Notes under the pieces: generated by a model
What the model was told of the DNA's origin: nothing
Seen by the model: only the letters and a program-made list of their open reading frames with translations
The model's database searches: none
Shown: positions 44,642 through 54,755 of the stretch, piece by piece
Layout: every line of letters begins with the position of its first letter
Numbering within the stretch: position 1 is the first letter of the stretch
Assembly (NCBI RefSeq): GCF_003367315.1
Contig: NZ_CP031415.1
Location: 1,610,001 to 1,674,000, forward strand
DNA: 64,000 nucleotides
Direction: 5' to 3'
Source: Saccharospirillum mangrovi
GTDB lineage: Bacteria; Pseudomonadota; Gammaproteobacteria; Pseudomonadales; Natronospirillaceae
Made by a program: the position numbers and the translations under genes

Positions 44642-46045
44642 ATGAAGATTCTGATCGTAGAAGATGATGCCAACTTGCGAGAAGCGGTCAGCGACACTCT
44701 GGCGCTGTCCGATTACGAAGTGGTTGAAGCCGATTGCGGCGAAGCGGCGGTGGCCCGACTGAAAGAACAGCCGGTCGACTTTATTGTCAGCGACGTCAAC
44801 ATGCCCGGCATGGACGGCCATCAACTGCTGGATTTTGTCCGCACGCATCACGCCGATTTGCCGATGTTGCTGATCACCGCTTACGCGGCGGTCGATAAAG
44901 CCGTCGCCGCCATGCAGGCCGGCGCGGTGGATTATCTGGTCAAGCCGTTCGAGCCGGATCAGTTGATCGAATTGATTGAGCGCCACGCCCAACCGGCGCA
45001 CGTGGCGCAAGACGAACCCATTGCTGTTGAACCTTCAAGCCAGCAAGTGCTGATGCTGGCGCGCAAAGTGGCGGCGACCGATTCCACCATTTTGATCAGC
45101 GGCGAAAGCGGCACCGGTAAAGAAGTGTTGGCGCGTTTTATTCACCAGCAATCGGCCCGCGCTAACGAACCTTTCGTGGCGATTAACTGCGCCGCCATTC
45201 CGGAAAATATGTTGGAAGCGACCTTGTTCGGCCATGAAAAAGGTGCGTTCACTGGCGCGATTCAAAGCCAGGCCGGCAAGTTCGAACAGGCCAACGGCGG
45301 CACCATCTTGCTCGACGAAATTTCCGAAATGGATTTGGGGCTGCAAGCGAAATTGCTGCGCGTGTTGCAAGAGCGCGAAGTGGAACGCATCGGCGGCCGT
45401 CGCACCATCGAATTGGATGTACGCGTACTGGCAACCACCAACCGCGACCTGATTGACGAAGTGCGCGCCGGTCGTTTCCGCGAAGACCTGTATTACCGCC
45501 TGAATGTTTTCCCGTTGCAGTGGCAACCGCTGCGCGCCCGTCGTGGTGACTTGCTGCCGTTGGCGCAACATCTGTTGGGTGTGCACGCGCGCAAAATGCA
45601 CAAGAGCGGCGTCGTGCTCGACGAGTCCGCGCGTGATCGCATTCTGGCCTACGACTGGCCGGGCAACATTCGCGAACTCGACAACGCCCTGCAACGCGCG
45701 CTGATTTTGCAAAGCGGCCAATGGGTGACGGCGCAGGATCTGGGTCTGGATGGCGAACATCTGATCGACTTCGAATCGCGCCGGGCAGTGCCTGTCCGAC
45801 CGATGCCATTCAACGCCGAACCGACCGCCGACATCGAGCCGGTGGAAGAGGGCAGCGATGGCATTCACCGTGACCTGAAACACCATGAATTCGAATTGAT
45901 TCTGAACGCCTTGCGCGTTACTGGCGGCCGTAAAAACAAAGCCGCCGACAAGCTCGGCATCTCGGCGCGGACGCTGCGGTACAAGCTGGCGCGTATGCGC
46001 GAACTGGGTATGGACGTCGATGGCGCCATTGCCGGAATCCGTTGA
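44642..46045 (+). CDS. flrC: FlrC/FleR, sigma-54 response regulator for hook and basal-body genes
   Basis: 467 residues. Receiver with Asp51 in [12 protein letters not shown] and Lys101 in YLVKPF. AAA+ domain with Walker A GESGTGKE (154-161) and the canonical GAFTGA loop (~201-206). Fis-type HTH at the C-terminus ([20 protein letters not shown]). Phosphorylated by FlrB, it activates RpoN promoters of the flg and fli operons, several of which are visible in this window. AGGAGAAA precedes the ATG. Confidence 0.96.
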   Translation: MKILIVEDDANLREAVSDTLALSDYEVVEADCGEAAVARLKEQPVDFIVSDVNMPGMDGHQLLDFVRTHHADLPMLLITAYAAVDKAVAAMQAGAVDYLVKPFEPDQLIELIERHAQPAHVAQDEPIAVEPSSQQVLMLARKVAATDSTILISGESGTGKEVLARFIHQQSARANEPFVAINCAAIPENMLEATLFGHEKGAFTGAIQSQAGKFEQANGGTILLDEISEMDLGLQAKLLRVLQEREVERIGGRRTIELDVRVLATTNRDLIDEVRAGRFREDLYYRLNVFPLQWQPLRARRGDLLPLAQHLLGVHARKMHKSGVVLDESARDRILAYDWPGNIRELDNALQRALILQSGQWVTAQDLGLDGEHLIDFESRRAVPVRPMPFNAEPTADIEPVEEGSDGIHRDLKHHEFELILNALRVTGGRKNKAADKLGISARTLRYKLARMRELGMDVDGAIAGIR

Positions 46046-46086
46046 ACGGCAGGCGTTGACCGGCATTTCGACAAAAGCGGCAAGAG

Positions 46087-46103
46087 TTGGCCCGTCCTTT
46101 GCT
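46087..46103 (+). promoter_or_regulatory. sigma-54 promoter for fliEFGHIJ
   Basis: TTGGCCCGTCCTTTGCT with GG (46089-46090) and GC (46101-46102) ten bases apart. It lies ~145 bases upstream of fliE, leaving a long leader. Confidence 0.75.
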
Positions 46104-46247
46104 GAACCAGGGTAGAGCGGGCGTTTTTAGCGGCAAAGTGACGGTTATTTGTCGCGCACCCGGCCAAACACCGGGTGCCGTCCGAACGGACATCGGGATT
46201 TTTGACACTCATCCATAAAGGAGTGTCGCGGGAAGAGGAGCAGGCCA

Positions 46248-46709
46248 ATGGCTGATCGAGCTGACATTCAAAACGTTCTCGGGCAAATGCGCTCGATTCG
46301 TGAACAAATGCAGGTGCCACGTCCACCCACGCAACAAACGTTGCAGGGGCCGACGTTCGAACAGCAGATGCAACAGGTGCGCAATCAGTCGGGCCCGTTG
46401 GAACCTAGAGCTGAGCTCAATCTGCCGCCAGCCCAGATCCCCGGTGGCATCAACGAACTCGATGGCATGCCGCCGATGGGCGATGTGCCATCGTTCGGCG
46501 AGATGTTCAAGTCCGCCATCGATACCGTTAACGATACCCAACAGGCGGCGAATGAAATCGCCACCCGTTATGAACAGGGCGACCCGGAAGTCGATTTGCC
46601 GGAAGTGATGATTGCCCTGCAAAAATCCAGCGTCTCCTTTCAAGCCATGACCCAGGTCCGTAACAAGATGGTCGAGGCTTATAAGGAAATTATGAACATG
46701 CCGATCTGA
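46248..46709 (+). CDS. fliE: FliE, MS ring-rod junction protein with long N-terminus
   Basis: 153 residues against ~105-115 usually. The conserved part is residues ~80-153 (SFGEMFKSAIDTVNDTQQAA, DLPEVMIALQKSSVSFQAMT, VRNKMVEAYKEIMNMPI). The first ~80 residues include a Pro/Gln-rich stretch not typical of FliE. FliE joins the MS ring to the rod and is among the first exported proteins. A downstream start inside the frame would give a shorter protein, but no better ribosome site is evident. Confidence 0.94.
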   Translation: MADRADIQNVLGQMRSIREQMQVPRPPTQQTLQGPTFEQQMQQVRNQSGPLEPRAELNLPPAQIPGGINELDGMPPMGDVPSFGEMFKSAIDTVNDTQQAANEIATRYEQGDPEVDLPEVMIALQKSSVSFQAMTQVRNKMVEAYKEIMNMPI

Positions 46710-46772
46710 CGGTTAGGGAATAGCTGACGTCAGCCTGCCGGTGAGTCCGGTGCAAAAGAGTGAAGCGAGACC

Positions 46773-48575
46773 ATGACAGAGAACGTGCCAGCCGCCACCG
46801 GTGCTGAAGCCGACGGCGACAACAACGCTCAAAGCGGCCTGCCAGCCACCCGCTCAGACGCCGGTAGCCAAAGCCGTGCGGTCGCCACTACAGGCGGCGG
46901 TATCGGCGGCGAAGACAGCCCGGATATGGTCGATAAGGAACCCTCGGCGCTCAAACGCATGCACCCGCTGGTCGCCGGCTTTAACCGCCTGACGATGATG
47001 CGTCAGTTCGGCCTGCTGGTCGGCCTGGCCGCCAGTATCGCTTTGGGACTGGGCGTGGTGCTCTGGTCGCAACGCGAGACGTATCATCCGCTGATGAATT
47101 CCACCAACACCTTTGCCGCGGCCGACGTCATTCAGGTGTTGCAGAACGAGAAAGTGAATTTCGACATCGACCCGGCCAGCGGCGTCATCCTGGTACGCCA
47201 GGACGATCTGCATAAGGCGCGTCTGGCGATTGCCGGTGCCGGCCTGTCGAACGATCAGACCGTGGGCTATGAACTGCTCGACGACGATCAGCCGCTGGGC
47301 ACTTCACAGTTCATGGAAAACGCCCGTTACATGCGTGCGCTCGAAGGCGAGTTGGCGCGCACCATCGCCTCGATGAATCAGGTTCGCGCCGCGCGCGTGC
47401 ATCTGGCGATTCCCGAGCGTTCCGTCTTTATTCGTGATCGCCGTCAGCCGACGGCCTCCGTATTCACCGAATTGCACGCCGGCGCCGATATGGACGTCGA
47501 TTCCATTCGTGCCATTCGCAATCTGGTGGCGACGTCCATTCCGGAACTGAAGCCGGAAAACGTCTCGGTGGTGGATCAGCGCGGCCAGTTGTTGTCGGCG
47601 CAGACCGAAACGCCGGAAGACGAACTGACTGATCGCCAGTTCCAGTTCACCCAGCGCGTTGAAGACAACCTGCTGAACCAAATCAACTCGATTCTGGGTC
47701 CGGTGGTTGGCCGCGATAATTTCCGCGCCGAAGTGAACGCCGACATCGATTTCACCCAGGTTGAGCAGGCCGAAGAACTGTACAACCCGGATCTGATCGC
47801 GCTGCGGTCCGAACAGACCATTAAGGAAGAGCGCATCGGTGAGCCCGAAGGTGGTATTCCGGGCGCGCTGACCAACCAGCCTCCGGGCGCGGCGACAGCG
47901 CCGGAGCAGGTCGATCCGAACGCGCCAGCAGCGCCGGTACAGCCGCCGTCCACCTCGCGCGATGAGGCGACCCGAAACTACGAAGTCGACCGTACGCTGA
48001 GCTACACTCAGTTCCAGCAAGGCCGCATGCGCCGCCTGACGGTCGCCGTGGTGGTCGATGACCTGGTCAGCACCAACCCGGAAACCGGCGAGCGGGTACG
48101 CGAAAGCTGGAGCGATGAAGAGCTGCAACAACTGCGTGTGCTGGTTCAGGACGCGGTCGGTTTCGACCCGAGCCGGGGCGACAGCGTTAACATCGTCAAC
48201 TCCGGTTTCCGTGGCGATGGCCCGCAAGTCGACGATTCGCCCTGGTACACCCAGCCGTGGTTCTGGGAGATTGCCAAGCAGATTCTGGCTGGCCTCTTTG
48301 TTCTGATCCTGGTGTTCGGCATACTGCGGCCAGCACTGCGTTCCTTGCTGAGCCGTGGTGAGGAAGATCAGGAAGAAGACGATCTGGCCTCTTTGGATGT
48401 CGATGAAGATTCCATCACGGACGACAAAGTGACACTGAGCACCGCCGATGAATACGCGCTGCCCGGACCGTCGGAACAATTCGAGCGGCAGTTGGACGCC
48501 TTGCGCGGCCTGATTGCCGAAGACCCAGGCCGAGTCGCCCTGGTACTGAAACGTTGGATCATGAGCAATGACTGA
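46773..48575 (+). CDS. fliF: FliF, MS-ring protein
   Basis: 600 residues. Two membrane helices, near 72-92 (FGLLVGLAASIALGLGVVLW) and near 495-515 (AKQILAGLFVLILVFGIL), bracket the periplasmic ring-building domains with the YscJ/FliF motifs (AIAGAGLSNDQTVGYELLDD, RAARVHLAIPERSVFIRDRR). The C-terminal cytoplasmic tail (EQFERQLDALRGLIAEDP) binds FliG. The first ~60 residues are low-complexity and longer than in many relatives. Overlaps fliG by 8 bases. Confidence 0.97.
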   Translation: MTENVPAATGAEADGDNNAQSGLPATRSDAGSQSRAVATTGGGIGGEDSPDMVDKEPSALKRMHPLVAGFNRLTMMRQFGLLVGLAASIALGLGVVLWSQRETYHPLMNSTNTFAAADVIQVLQNEKVNFDIDPASGVILVRQDDLHKARLAIAGAGLSNDQTVGYELLDDDQPLGTSQFMENARYMRALEGELARTIASMNQVRAARVHLAIPERSVFIRDRRQPTASVFTELHAGADMDVDSIRAIRNLVATSIPELKPENVSVVDQRGQLLSAQTETPEDELTDRQFQFTQRVEDNLLNQINSILGPVVGRDNFRAEVNADIDFTQVEQAEELYNPDLIALRSEQTIKEERIGEPEGGIPGALTNQPPGAATAPEQVDPNAPAAPVQPPSTSRDEATRNYEVDRTLSYTQFQQGRMRRLTVAVVVDDLVSTNPETGERVRESWSDEELQQLRVLVQDAVGFDPSRGDSVNIVNSGFRGDGPQVDDSPWYTQPWFWEIAKQILAGLFVLILVFGILRPALRSLLSRGEEDQEEDDLASLDVDEDSITDDKVTLSTADEYALPGPSEQFERQLDALRGLIAEDPGRVALVLKRWIMSND

Positions 48576-49629
48576 GCAGAATCGCAATATGCCGGTTCCT
48601 CAAGCTGAGGCCGACAATCCGAACAAAGCGCTCGATGGCATCAGCTGGTTGAACCGCGCTGCCATCCTGTTGATGAGCGTCGGTGAAACCGACGCCGCCG
48701 AGGTGCTCAAGCATCTGGGGCCGAAGGAAGTGCAGCGCGTCGGTACGTCCATGTCGGGCCTGTCGGAAGTGCGGCAGGAACAGCTTGAAGGGGCGGTGCG
48801 TCTGTTCCTTGAAGAAGTCGGCGGTCAGACCAGCCTCGGCATTGGCGCCAACGATTACATTCGCAACATGCTGACCCAGGCACTGGGGGCCGACAAAGCC
48901 ACCGGCCTGATCGACCGTATTCTGCTCGGCGGCAACACCACCGGCCTGGATACGCTGAAGTGGATGGAGCCGCGCGCCGTGGCCGACATCATCCGCAACG
49001 AACACCCGCAGATTCAGGCGATTGTGATCGCCTATCTGGAGCCGGACCAATCGGCCGAAATTCTTGCCCAGTTCAGCGAAAAAGTGCGACTGGATATTGT
49101 TATGCGGGTCGCGGCATTGGAAACCGTCCAGCCGATTGCCCTGCAGGAGTTGAACTCGATTTTGGAAAAACAATTCTCCTCCAGCGCCGGTACTCAGGCT
49201 CAGTCTTTGGGCGGCGTGAAGACAGCAGCGGAGATCATGAACTTCCTCGAATCCAGCGTCGAAGCCGAAATCATGGACGGCATCAAAACGGTGGACGAAG
49301 ATCTGGCGGCGGAAATTGCCGACCTTATGTTCGTGTTCGAAAACCTGTCCGACATCGACGACCGTGGCATTCAGATGTTGCTGCGCGAAGTGCCGACCGA
49401 TTTGCTCAAGGTCGCACTGCGTGGTTCCGATCAGAAACTGCAGGAAAAAATGCTCGGCAACATGTCCAAGCGTGCCGCAGAAATTCTGCGCGACGATATG
49501 GACGCCATGGGGCCGGTCAAACTCAGCGATGTCGAAACCGCTCAGAAAGAAATTCTCAACATTGCCCGTCGCATGTCCGACGCCGGCGAAATCGCCCTCG
49601 GTGGTACCGGCGGCGAGGCCATGGTGTGA
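48568..49629 (+). CDS. fliG: FliG, flagellar motor switch protein
   Basis: 353 residues. N-terminal domain binding FliF (LNRAAILLMSVGETDAAEVL), middle domain with the EHPQ motif (RNEHPQIQAIVIAYL), and C-terminal torque domain (FVFENLSDIDDRGIQMLLRE, KMLGNMSKRAAEILRDDMDA) with the charged residues that interact with the stator. FliG forms the upper C ring. The C-terminus ends in a short Gly-rich extension (GEIALGGTGGEAMV). Confidence 0.98.
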   Translation: MTEQNRNMPVPQAEADNPNKALDGISWLNRAAILLMSVGETDAAEVLKHLGPKEVQRVGTSMSGLSEVRQEQLEGAVRLFLEEVGGQTSLGIGANDYIRNMLTQALGADKATGLIDRILLGGNTTGLDTLKWMEPRAVADIIRNEHPQIQAIVIAYLEPDQSAEILAQFSEKVRLDIVMRVAALETVQPIALQELNSILEKQFSSSAGTQAQSLGGVKTAAEIMNFLESSVEAEIMDGIKTVDEDLAAEIADLMFVFENLSDIDDRGIQMLLREVPTDLLKVALRGSDQKLQEKMLGNMSKRAAEILRDDMDAMGPVKLSDVETAQKEILNIARRMSDAGEIALGGTGGEAMV

Positions 49630-49665
49630 CGTTAACCGCGTCCACCGTTTCAGGAGTCGTGGGCC

Positions 49666-50721
49666 ATGGTTTTTAAACCGCCGCTGCATCCGGATGAGAT
49701 GGAAACGGAACTCGACGTGGAAGCCTATCGGCTGCCACGTTGGGACGCTAAGGGCAATCTGATTGACGATCGGCCCAAGCCGATTGCGACCATCACCGAA
49801 GACGTCGAAGACGTTCAGGTGCAACCTCCGACCGCCGAAGAAATCCGTCAGATTCACGACGCCGCCTACAACGAAGGTTTTGAATCCGGCTATCAGCAAG
49901 GCATGAAACAAGGCCAGCAGGAAGGTCACAAAGCCGGTCATCAGGAAGGTTATGCGGCGGGTGAGGAAGTCGGTCGCGGTGTCGGCGAGCAAGCCGGTTA
50001 CGACGCCGCGCTGAAAACCGAACAAGCGCGCATCGCCGAATCGCTGGCGCCGCTGCAAGACCTGTTAACGCAACTGCAAGGCTTGTTGCCCAAGCAGGAA
50101 GCCGATCTGCGCGATGGCCTGGTTACGCTGGCGGTGCGCCTGGCGCGCAATCTGTTCGACGCCGAACTCGCCCTCAAACCCGACCACATTCAAGCTCTGG
50201 TACACAACGCCGTTCAGGCGCTGCCCAATGCCGATGAACGTCTGACCATCGAGCTGCACCCGGACGATCTGGCCCTGGTCGAAACCATGGCTGACAGCCA
50301 TTGGACGCTCCAGGCCGACCCCGAACTGCGCCGTGGCGGTTGCCGGGTGCGCAGCCGCTTCAGCTACATCGATTACAGCCTGGAACATCGGTTCCGTCAG
50401 CAGGTCAGCAATTTGCTGGCGCAGTCGGGTTTGTCTGAACGCCTGGAAGAACTCAGTCAGCCGTGGCCGCTGCCGAGTGCCAGCACACTGACAGACGACA
50501 GCCCGCTGCAAGCCGAACACAACCCCGGCGAGATTCTTACTGAATCCGGCGTGACGACAACAAATGAAACTACAGCCGGAGTAGCTGAGACAGAAGTACC
50601 TGCGGCCGAACCCCAACCAACCGAGGCAACTGACTCCACTGCGGTAGAAACAGACACCCCGGTTACTGACGAATCTGACCTGACTGACCAAGCCGAATCC
50701 GACACCGATGAGCCTCGCTGA
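49666..50721 (+). CDS. fliH: FliH, export ATPase regulator with long acidic tail
   Basis: 351 residues against ~230-270 in relatives. Residues ~65-105 contain the GxxxG-type repeats typical of FliH ([34 protein letters not shown]). The conserved FliH/YscL domain follows ([46 protein letters not shown]). From about residue 270 there is an ~80-residue acidic, Thr-rich tail without evident structure. FliH binds the FliI ATPase and tethers it to the C ring. Overlaps fliI by 14 bases. Confidence 0.95.
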   Translation: MVFKPPLHPDEMETELDVEAYRLPRWDAKGNLIDDRPKPIATITEDVEDVQVQPPTAEEIRQIHDAAYNEGFESGYQQGMKQGQQEGHKAGHQEGYAAGEEVGRGVGEQAGYDAALKTEQARIAESLAPLQDLLTQLQGLLPKQEADLRDGLVTLAVRLARNLFDAELALKPDHIQALVHNAVQALPNADERLTIELHPDDLALVETMADSHWTLQADPELRRGGCRVRSRFSYIDYSLEHRFRQQVSNLLAQSGLSERLEELSQPWPLPSASTLTDDSPLQAEHNPGEILTESGVTTTNETTAGVAETEVPAAEPQPTEATDSTAVETDTPVTDESDLTDQAESDTDEPR

Positions 50722-52123
50722 TTACCTTAAAGACAGCCAACGCTGGTTGCCGGATGAAGCGCCGGTGATCGTTGAAGGCCGGCTGACGCGTATGGTCGGG
50801 CTGACGCTGGAAGCCATCGGTCTGAACGCCACCGTCGGCGAACGCTGCCAGGTCATCGATCGCGGCACTTGCATCGAAGCCGAAGTGGTCGGTTTTCAGG
50901 ACGACAAAGCCTTTTTAATGCCGGTGCAACCGATCAGCGGTTTGCGTGCCGGCGCGCGCGTGGTGCCGGTCGAAACGGCCAGCGAACTGGTCATTGGCGA
51001 CGAATTGCTGGGCCGGGTGGTGAATGGTTTTGGTGAGCCGATTGACGGCAAAGGACCGCTCGGTTGCCGGGTGCGCCAAAGCCTGAACGGCGAAACCATT
51101 AACCCGTTGCACCGCCAGCCGATTCGCGAACCGCTCGACGTTGGCATTCGCGCCATCAATTCGGTATTGACCGTCGGTCGCGGCCAGCGGCTCGGTTTGT
51201 TTGCCGGTTCTGGCGTCGGTAAATCCATGTTGCTCGGCATGATGACGCGCTTCACCACGGCCGACATCACCATCGTCGGTTTGATTGGCGAACGTGGCCG
51301 GGAAGTGAAGGAATTTATCGAAGACATTCTCGGCGAAGAAGGTCTGGCGCGCTCCGTTGTGGTCGCCTCGCCAGCCGACGACGCGCCGTTGTTGCGACTG
51401 CGCGCTGCTCAATACACCACGGCCATCGCCGAGTATTTCCGCGCCCAGGGCAAGAACGTTCTGATGCTGATGGATTCGCTGACGCGTTACGCCCAGGCGC
51501 AACGTGAAATCGCGTTGGCGATTGGCGAACCGCCGGCCACCAAGGGTTATCCGCCGTCGGTGTTTGCGCGTGTGCCGCAGTTGGTCGAACGCGCCGGTAA
51601 CGCCGAAGAGGGCGGTGGTTCGATCACCGCTTTCTACACCGTATTGACCGAAGGCGACGACCAGCAGGATCCGGTTGCCGATTCCTCGCGCGCCATTCTC
51701 GACGGCCACTTTGTACTGAACCGTCGCCTGGCCGAAGAAGGGCATTATCCGGCCATCGACATTGAACAAAGCATCAGCCGGGCGATGTCGCAGGTGGTGC
51801 CGGAAGCGCACTTCAAACAGGCGCAGAAAATCAAACAGGTGTGGGCACGTTATCAGCAAAACCGTGACCTGATTTCCATCGGCGCCTATTCGCCCGGTTC
51901 CGATAAAGCCATCGACGAAGCCATTGCCCTGTACCCGCGCGTGACTCAGTTTTTGCAACAAAGCCTGGGCGAACGCGTCAGTTATCAGGACAGCGTTGGG
52001 CTGATGCAGCAATTGGTGTCGGCCGCTGCGCCGCAAGACAGCGGCGCGATGCAAGCCGGCGGTCGGCCGTTGGCGAAAGCCGGCGCTCGCCGCCGCCCCG
52101 GCAATAACCCCGCAGGACGATGA
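50708..52123 (+). CDS. fliI: FliI, flagellum-specific export ATPase
   Basis: 471 residues, F1-β-like ATPase. Walker [13 protein letters not shown] (163-174), the catalytic Glu region [13 protein letters not shown], Walker [21 protein letters not shown], and the type III signature [17 protein letters not shown]. It forms a hexamer under the FlhA ring and helps unload chaperone-substrate complexes. The C-terminus carries a short Ala/Gly/Arg-rich extension. Confidence 0.98.
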   Translation: MSLADYLKDSQRWLPDEAPVIVEGRLTRMVGLTLEAIGLNATVGERCQVIDRGTCIEAEVVGFQDDKAFLMPVQPISGLRAGARVVPVETASELVIGDELLGRVVNGFGEPIDGKGPLGCRVRQSLNGETINPLHRQPIREPLDVGIRAINSVLTVGRGQRLGLFAGSGVGKSMLLGMMTRFTTADITIVGLIGERGREVKEFIEDILGEEGLARSVVVASPADDAPLLRLRAAQYTTAIAEYFRAQGKNVLMLMDSLTRYAQAQREIALAIGEPPATKGYPPSVFARVPQLVERAGNAEEGGGSITAFYTVLTEGDDQQDPVADSSRAILDGHFVLNRRLAEEGHYPAIDIEQSISRAMSQVVPEAHFKQAQKIKQVWARYQQNRDLISIGAYSPGSDKAIDEAIALYPRVTQFLQQSLGERVSYQDSVGLMQQLVSAAAPQDSGAMQAGGRPLAKAGARRRPGNNPAGR

Positions 52124-52126
52124 TCC

Positions 52127-52576
52127 ATGGCCAAACGGTCGGAGCGATTGCAACTGATTGAACGCCTCGCCAAACAACGCGAGGAGCAGGCCGCGCAAGC
52201 GCTGCAACAGGCGCGCAATCAACTGGGTCAGGAAATCAAACAGCTCGAAGAACTCGCCAATTATCAGGCCGAATACCACCAGTCGTTGCAGGTCAGTGGC
52301 AGTACTGGGGTGTCGATTGAGCAGTGGCGGCGCACCCAGGGTTTTATCGATCAGTTGGAAATTGTCATGGGGCGTCAGCAAGGTGTGATTCGTCAGTGGC
52401 AGGATCAGGAAGCCAAGTTGCTGGCGCATTGGCAGTCGTTGTATCAGCGACGCAAAACCTTGAATCAGTTGGTCGAAAAGGTGTCGATGGAAGAACTGAT
52501 CGAAGCGGATCGGCGCGAGCAGAAAGCGCTCGATGAAGTGGTCAGCCAGATGCGTCAACGCAACTCCTCCTGGTAG
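52127..52576 (+). CDS. fliJ: FliJ, export apparatus stalk
   Basis: 149 residues, a single long antiparallel coiled coil (ERLAKQREEQAAQALQQARN through LVEKVSMEELIEADRREQKA). FliJ sits in the FliI hexamer, contacts FlhA and escorts chaperones. Starts 3 bases after fliI. Usual length and position; last gene of fliEFGHIJ before the partner-switching genes. Confidence 0.94.
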   Translation: MAKRSERLQLIERLAKQREEQAAQALQQARNQLGQEIKQLEELANYQAEYHQSLQVSGSTGVSIEQWRRTQGFIDQLEIVMGRQQGVIRQWQDQEAKLLAHWQSLYQRRKTLNQLVEKVSMEELIEADRREQKALDEVVSQMRQRNSSW

Positions 52577-52719
52577 CCAAACGGGGTGTTGCGCTTGCCT
52601 GGCACCCGCCTATACAGTGCGTCTTTTTGCTTTTTTCATCGCTGCAGTTTGCCGCTGGCGGCTATGCCAAAGCCAGCTACAATACGCACAGGTCGACTTG
52701 CCTGACTTGAGGAACCGCT

Positions 52720-53025
52720 ATGACCGTCTCGGCATTACCCAACGCTAACGGCTCGGAAATTGTTATTAAAATCACAGGCCGCTTTGATTTCAGTTCGCAT
52801 CAGGAATTCCGACAGATATATGAAAATGCGGCGCCCGATATCCAGGCCTATACCATCGATATGAACGAAGCCACCTATCTGGACAGCTCGGCTTTGGGCA
52901 TGTTGTTGCTGTTGCGTGATCACGCCGGCGGCGATAATTCCGACATTCGCATTATTAATTGCAACGAAGACGTGCGAAAAATTCTGTCGATTTCCAACTT
53001 CGGACAACTGTTCCGTATCGACTGA
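52720..53025 (+). CDS. hsbA: HsbA-like anti-anti-sigma factor (STAS)
   Basis: 101 residues, one STAS domain. Core FDFSSHQEFRQIYENAAPD and the phosphorylation loop ATYLDSSALGMLLLLRDHA with Ser56/Ser57. In Pseudomonas the equivalent HsbA is phosphorylated on Ser56, is controlled by the phosphatase/kinase HsbR, and in the unphosphorylated form binds the anti-sigma factor FlgM. The gene lies between fliJ and the HsbR-like gene, so control of FliA release is the likely role. No strong promoter is seen in the 143-base gap upstream. Confidence 0.85.
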   Translation: MTVSALPNANGSEIVIKITGRFDFSSHQEFRQIYENAAPDIQAYTIDMNEATYLDSSALGMLLLLRDHAGGDNSDIRIINCNEDVRKILSISNFGQLFRID

Positions 53026-53036
53026 CGGCGCCGTCC

Positions 53037-54749
53037 ATGTCCAGCGCGTCACTCACCATTCTGATCGCCGACGACAGCAGTACTGATCGGCACATTCTCA
53101 GCGCCATTGTGAAGCAGGAAGGTCACCAGGTGATCGAAGCGAGCAATGGCATGGAAGCGCTGGATCGTTTTGCCGAACGGGTGCCGGACATCATTCTGAT
53201 GGACGCCCTGATGCCGCAAATGGACGGACTCGAAGCCAGCCGTTTGATCAAACAACGCGCTGGCGATCAATTCGTTCCCATCATCTTTTTAACTTCCTTG
53301 CAGGACGCTTCATCGCTTGCCCGTTGTCTGGAAAACGGCGGCGATGATTTTATGTCCAAGCCGTACAACCGGCTGATTCTGAAAGCCAAGATCAATGCTT
53401 TTGGTCGTATGCGGCGGATGCACGATCAGTTGCAATCGCACAACCGGCAAATGCTGCTGGAGCAGCAGGTTGCCAAAACCGTTTTCGATAACGTCGCCCA
53501 TTCGGGCAGTTTGTCGTTGCCGAATTTGCGTTATTCGCTGTCGCCATTGGCGGTGTTCAATGGCGATACGGTGTTGGCCGAACGCAAACCCGATGGCGGC
53601 TTGTCATTGTTCCTGGGCGACTTCACCGGGCACGGTTTACCGGCTGCGATTGGTGCCATGCCGTTGGCGGAAATTTTTTACGGAATGACGCAAAAAGGTT
53701 TCGCCATGGAAGACGTGCTGCGCGAAATCAACGCCAAGCTGTACACCATTTTGCCAACCGAAGTGTTTTGCTGCGCGGCCATGGTCGATCTCGATGTGAC
53801 CAACAAGATGGCGCGCATCTGGGTGGGGGGTGTGCCGTCGGTTTATTTGTATCGTGCCGACAGAGGGTCGATCGAAGCCATCGAATCGTCCAGCCTGCCA
53901 TTGGGCGTGTTGCCGCCACGCCGGTTTTCGCCGGAACCGCGTGACTTTCCAATGGCTAACGACGACCGGGTGTTTCTGTGGTCAGACGGCATTGTTGAGA
54001 GCCACAACGCCGCCGGTGAACTCTTTGGCGAGCAACGCCTGGCCGCAATTTTTGCCCAGCACCCCGACCCCGACACGCTGTTCGATGCCATTCTCGCGGC
54101 GGTGGAAAACTTCATCGGCGGCAGCGGTCATGACGACGACATCACGCTGCTCAGCGCCACCATGGTCGATATGGATGTGCTGGGCTTGCCGTTGTTGCAC
54201 AGCAGCAAGGCGTCGGTGGGTGGGCCGATGGACTGGAAAATGCGTCTGGAGTTGGGGCCGCAAAGCCTTGGTGTGTTCAACCCGCTGCCGCTGGTATTGA
54301 ACATCCTCACCGAGGTAGAAGGGCTGCGAACGCTCAGCGGCGAGTTATACACCGTCCTGGCGGAGCTGTTTAACAACGGTTTGGAACACGGCGTGCTGGG
54401 GCTGGATTCCGCGGTCAAAGACGATGCCCTCGGTTTCAGCCACTATTACCGGATGCGCGAGGAGCGCCTGGCCGAATTGCAGCAAGGTCACTTGTGCCTG
54501 GATATTCTGCATCGGCCTATCGGCGATGGCGGCGAACTGACGCTGGAAATCACCGACAGTGGACCGGGATTTGATCATTCCCATCAAGACATGGCGTCTG
54601 TGACCGATAACCCTGGGTACAGCGGACGGGGTTTGGCGCTGGTTCGACAATTGTGCGACGAGTTGACGTTTAACCCGGCCGGTAACAGCGTTCGGGCAAC
54701 GCTGCGCTGGCCACGCCCGACCTGGAGTGAATCGCAACCGAACGGATGA
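53037..54749 (+). CDS. hsbR: HsbR-like response regulator with PP2C phosphatase and serine kinase domains
   Basis: 570 residues from the ATG at 53037, 11 bases after hsbA; the frame extends into hsbA but that part is rejected. Three domains: receiver (1-125; LIADDSS, Asp56 in ILMDALMPQMDG, Lys in MSKPYN), RsbU-type PP2C phosphatase (~150-375; GDFTGHGLPAAIGAMPLAEI with Asp195, and RVFLWSDGIVESHNAAGELF), and a C-terminal HATPase of anti-sigma kinase type (~425-565; LFNNGLEHG, DSGPGFDHS near 508). This is the HsbR layout: one protein dephosphorylates or phosphorylates HsbA depending on receiver phosphorylation. Confidence 0.88.
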   Translation: MSSASLTILIADDSSTDRHILSAIVKQEGHQVIEASNGMEALDRFAERVPDIILMDALMPQMDGLEASRLIKQRAGDQFVPIIFLTSLQDASSLARCLENGGDDFMSKPYNRLILKAKINAFGRMRRMHDQLQSHNRQMLLEQQVAKTVFDNVAHSGSLSLPNLRYSLSPLAVFNGDTVLAERKPDGGLSLFLGDFTGHGLPAAIGAMPLAEIFYGMTQKGFAMEDVLREINAKLYTILPTEVFCCAAMVDLDVTNKMARIWVGGVPSVYLYRADRGSIEAIESSSLPLGVLPPRRFSPEPRDFPMANDDRVFLWSDGIVESHNAAGELFGEQRLAAIFAQHPDPDTLFDAILAAVENFIGGSGHDDDITLLSATMVDMDVLGLPLLHSSKASVGGPMDWKMRLELGPQSLGVFNPLPLVLNILTEVEGLRTLSGELYTVLAELFNNGLEHGVLGLDSAVKDDALGFSHYYRMREERLAELQQGHLCLDILHRPIGDGGELTLEITDSGPGFDHSHQDMASVTDNPGYSGRGLALVRQLCDELTFNPAGNSVRATLRWPRPTWSESQPNG

Positions 54750-54755
54750 GGCGCA

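Noticed and set aside
48559-50058. A 499-codon open frame antisense to fliG and fliH
   Set aside because: Shadow of well-conserved plus-strand genes, no start signal.
50915-52558. A 547-codon open frame antisense to fliI and fliJ
   Set aside because: fliI and fliJ on the plus strand are unambiguous; the antisense translation has no recognisable motif and is His/Arg/Phe-rich.
52590-52620. TGGCACCC sequence upstream of the hsbA-like gene as a sigma-54 site
   Set aside because: The -24 half fits, but ten bases later there is TA instead of GC and no nearby register restores it.
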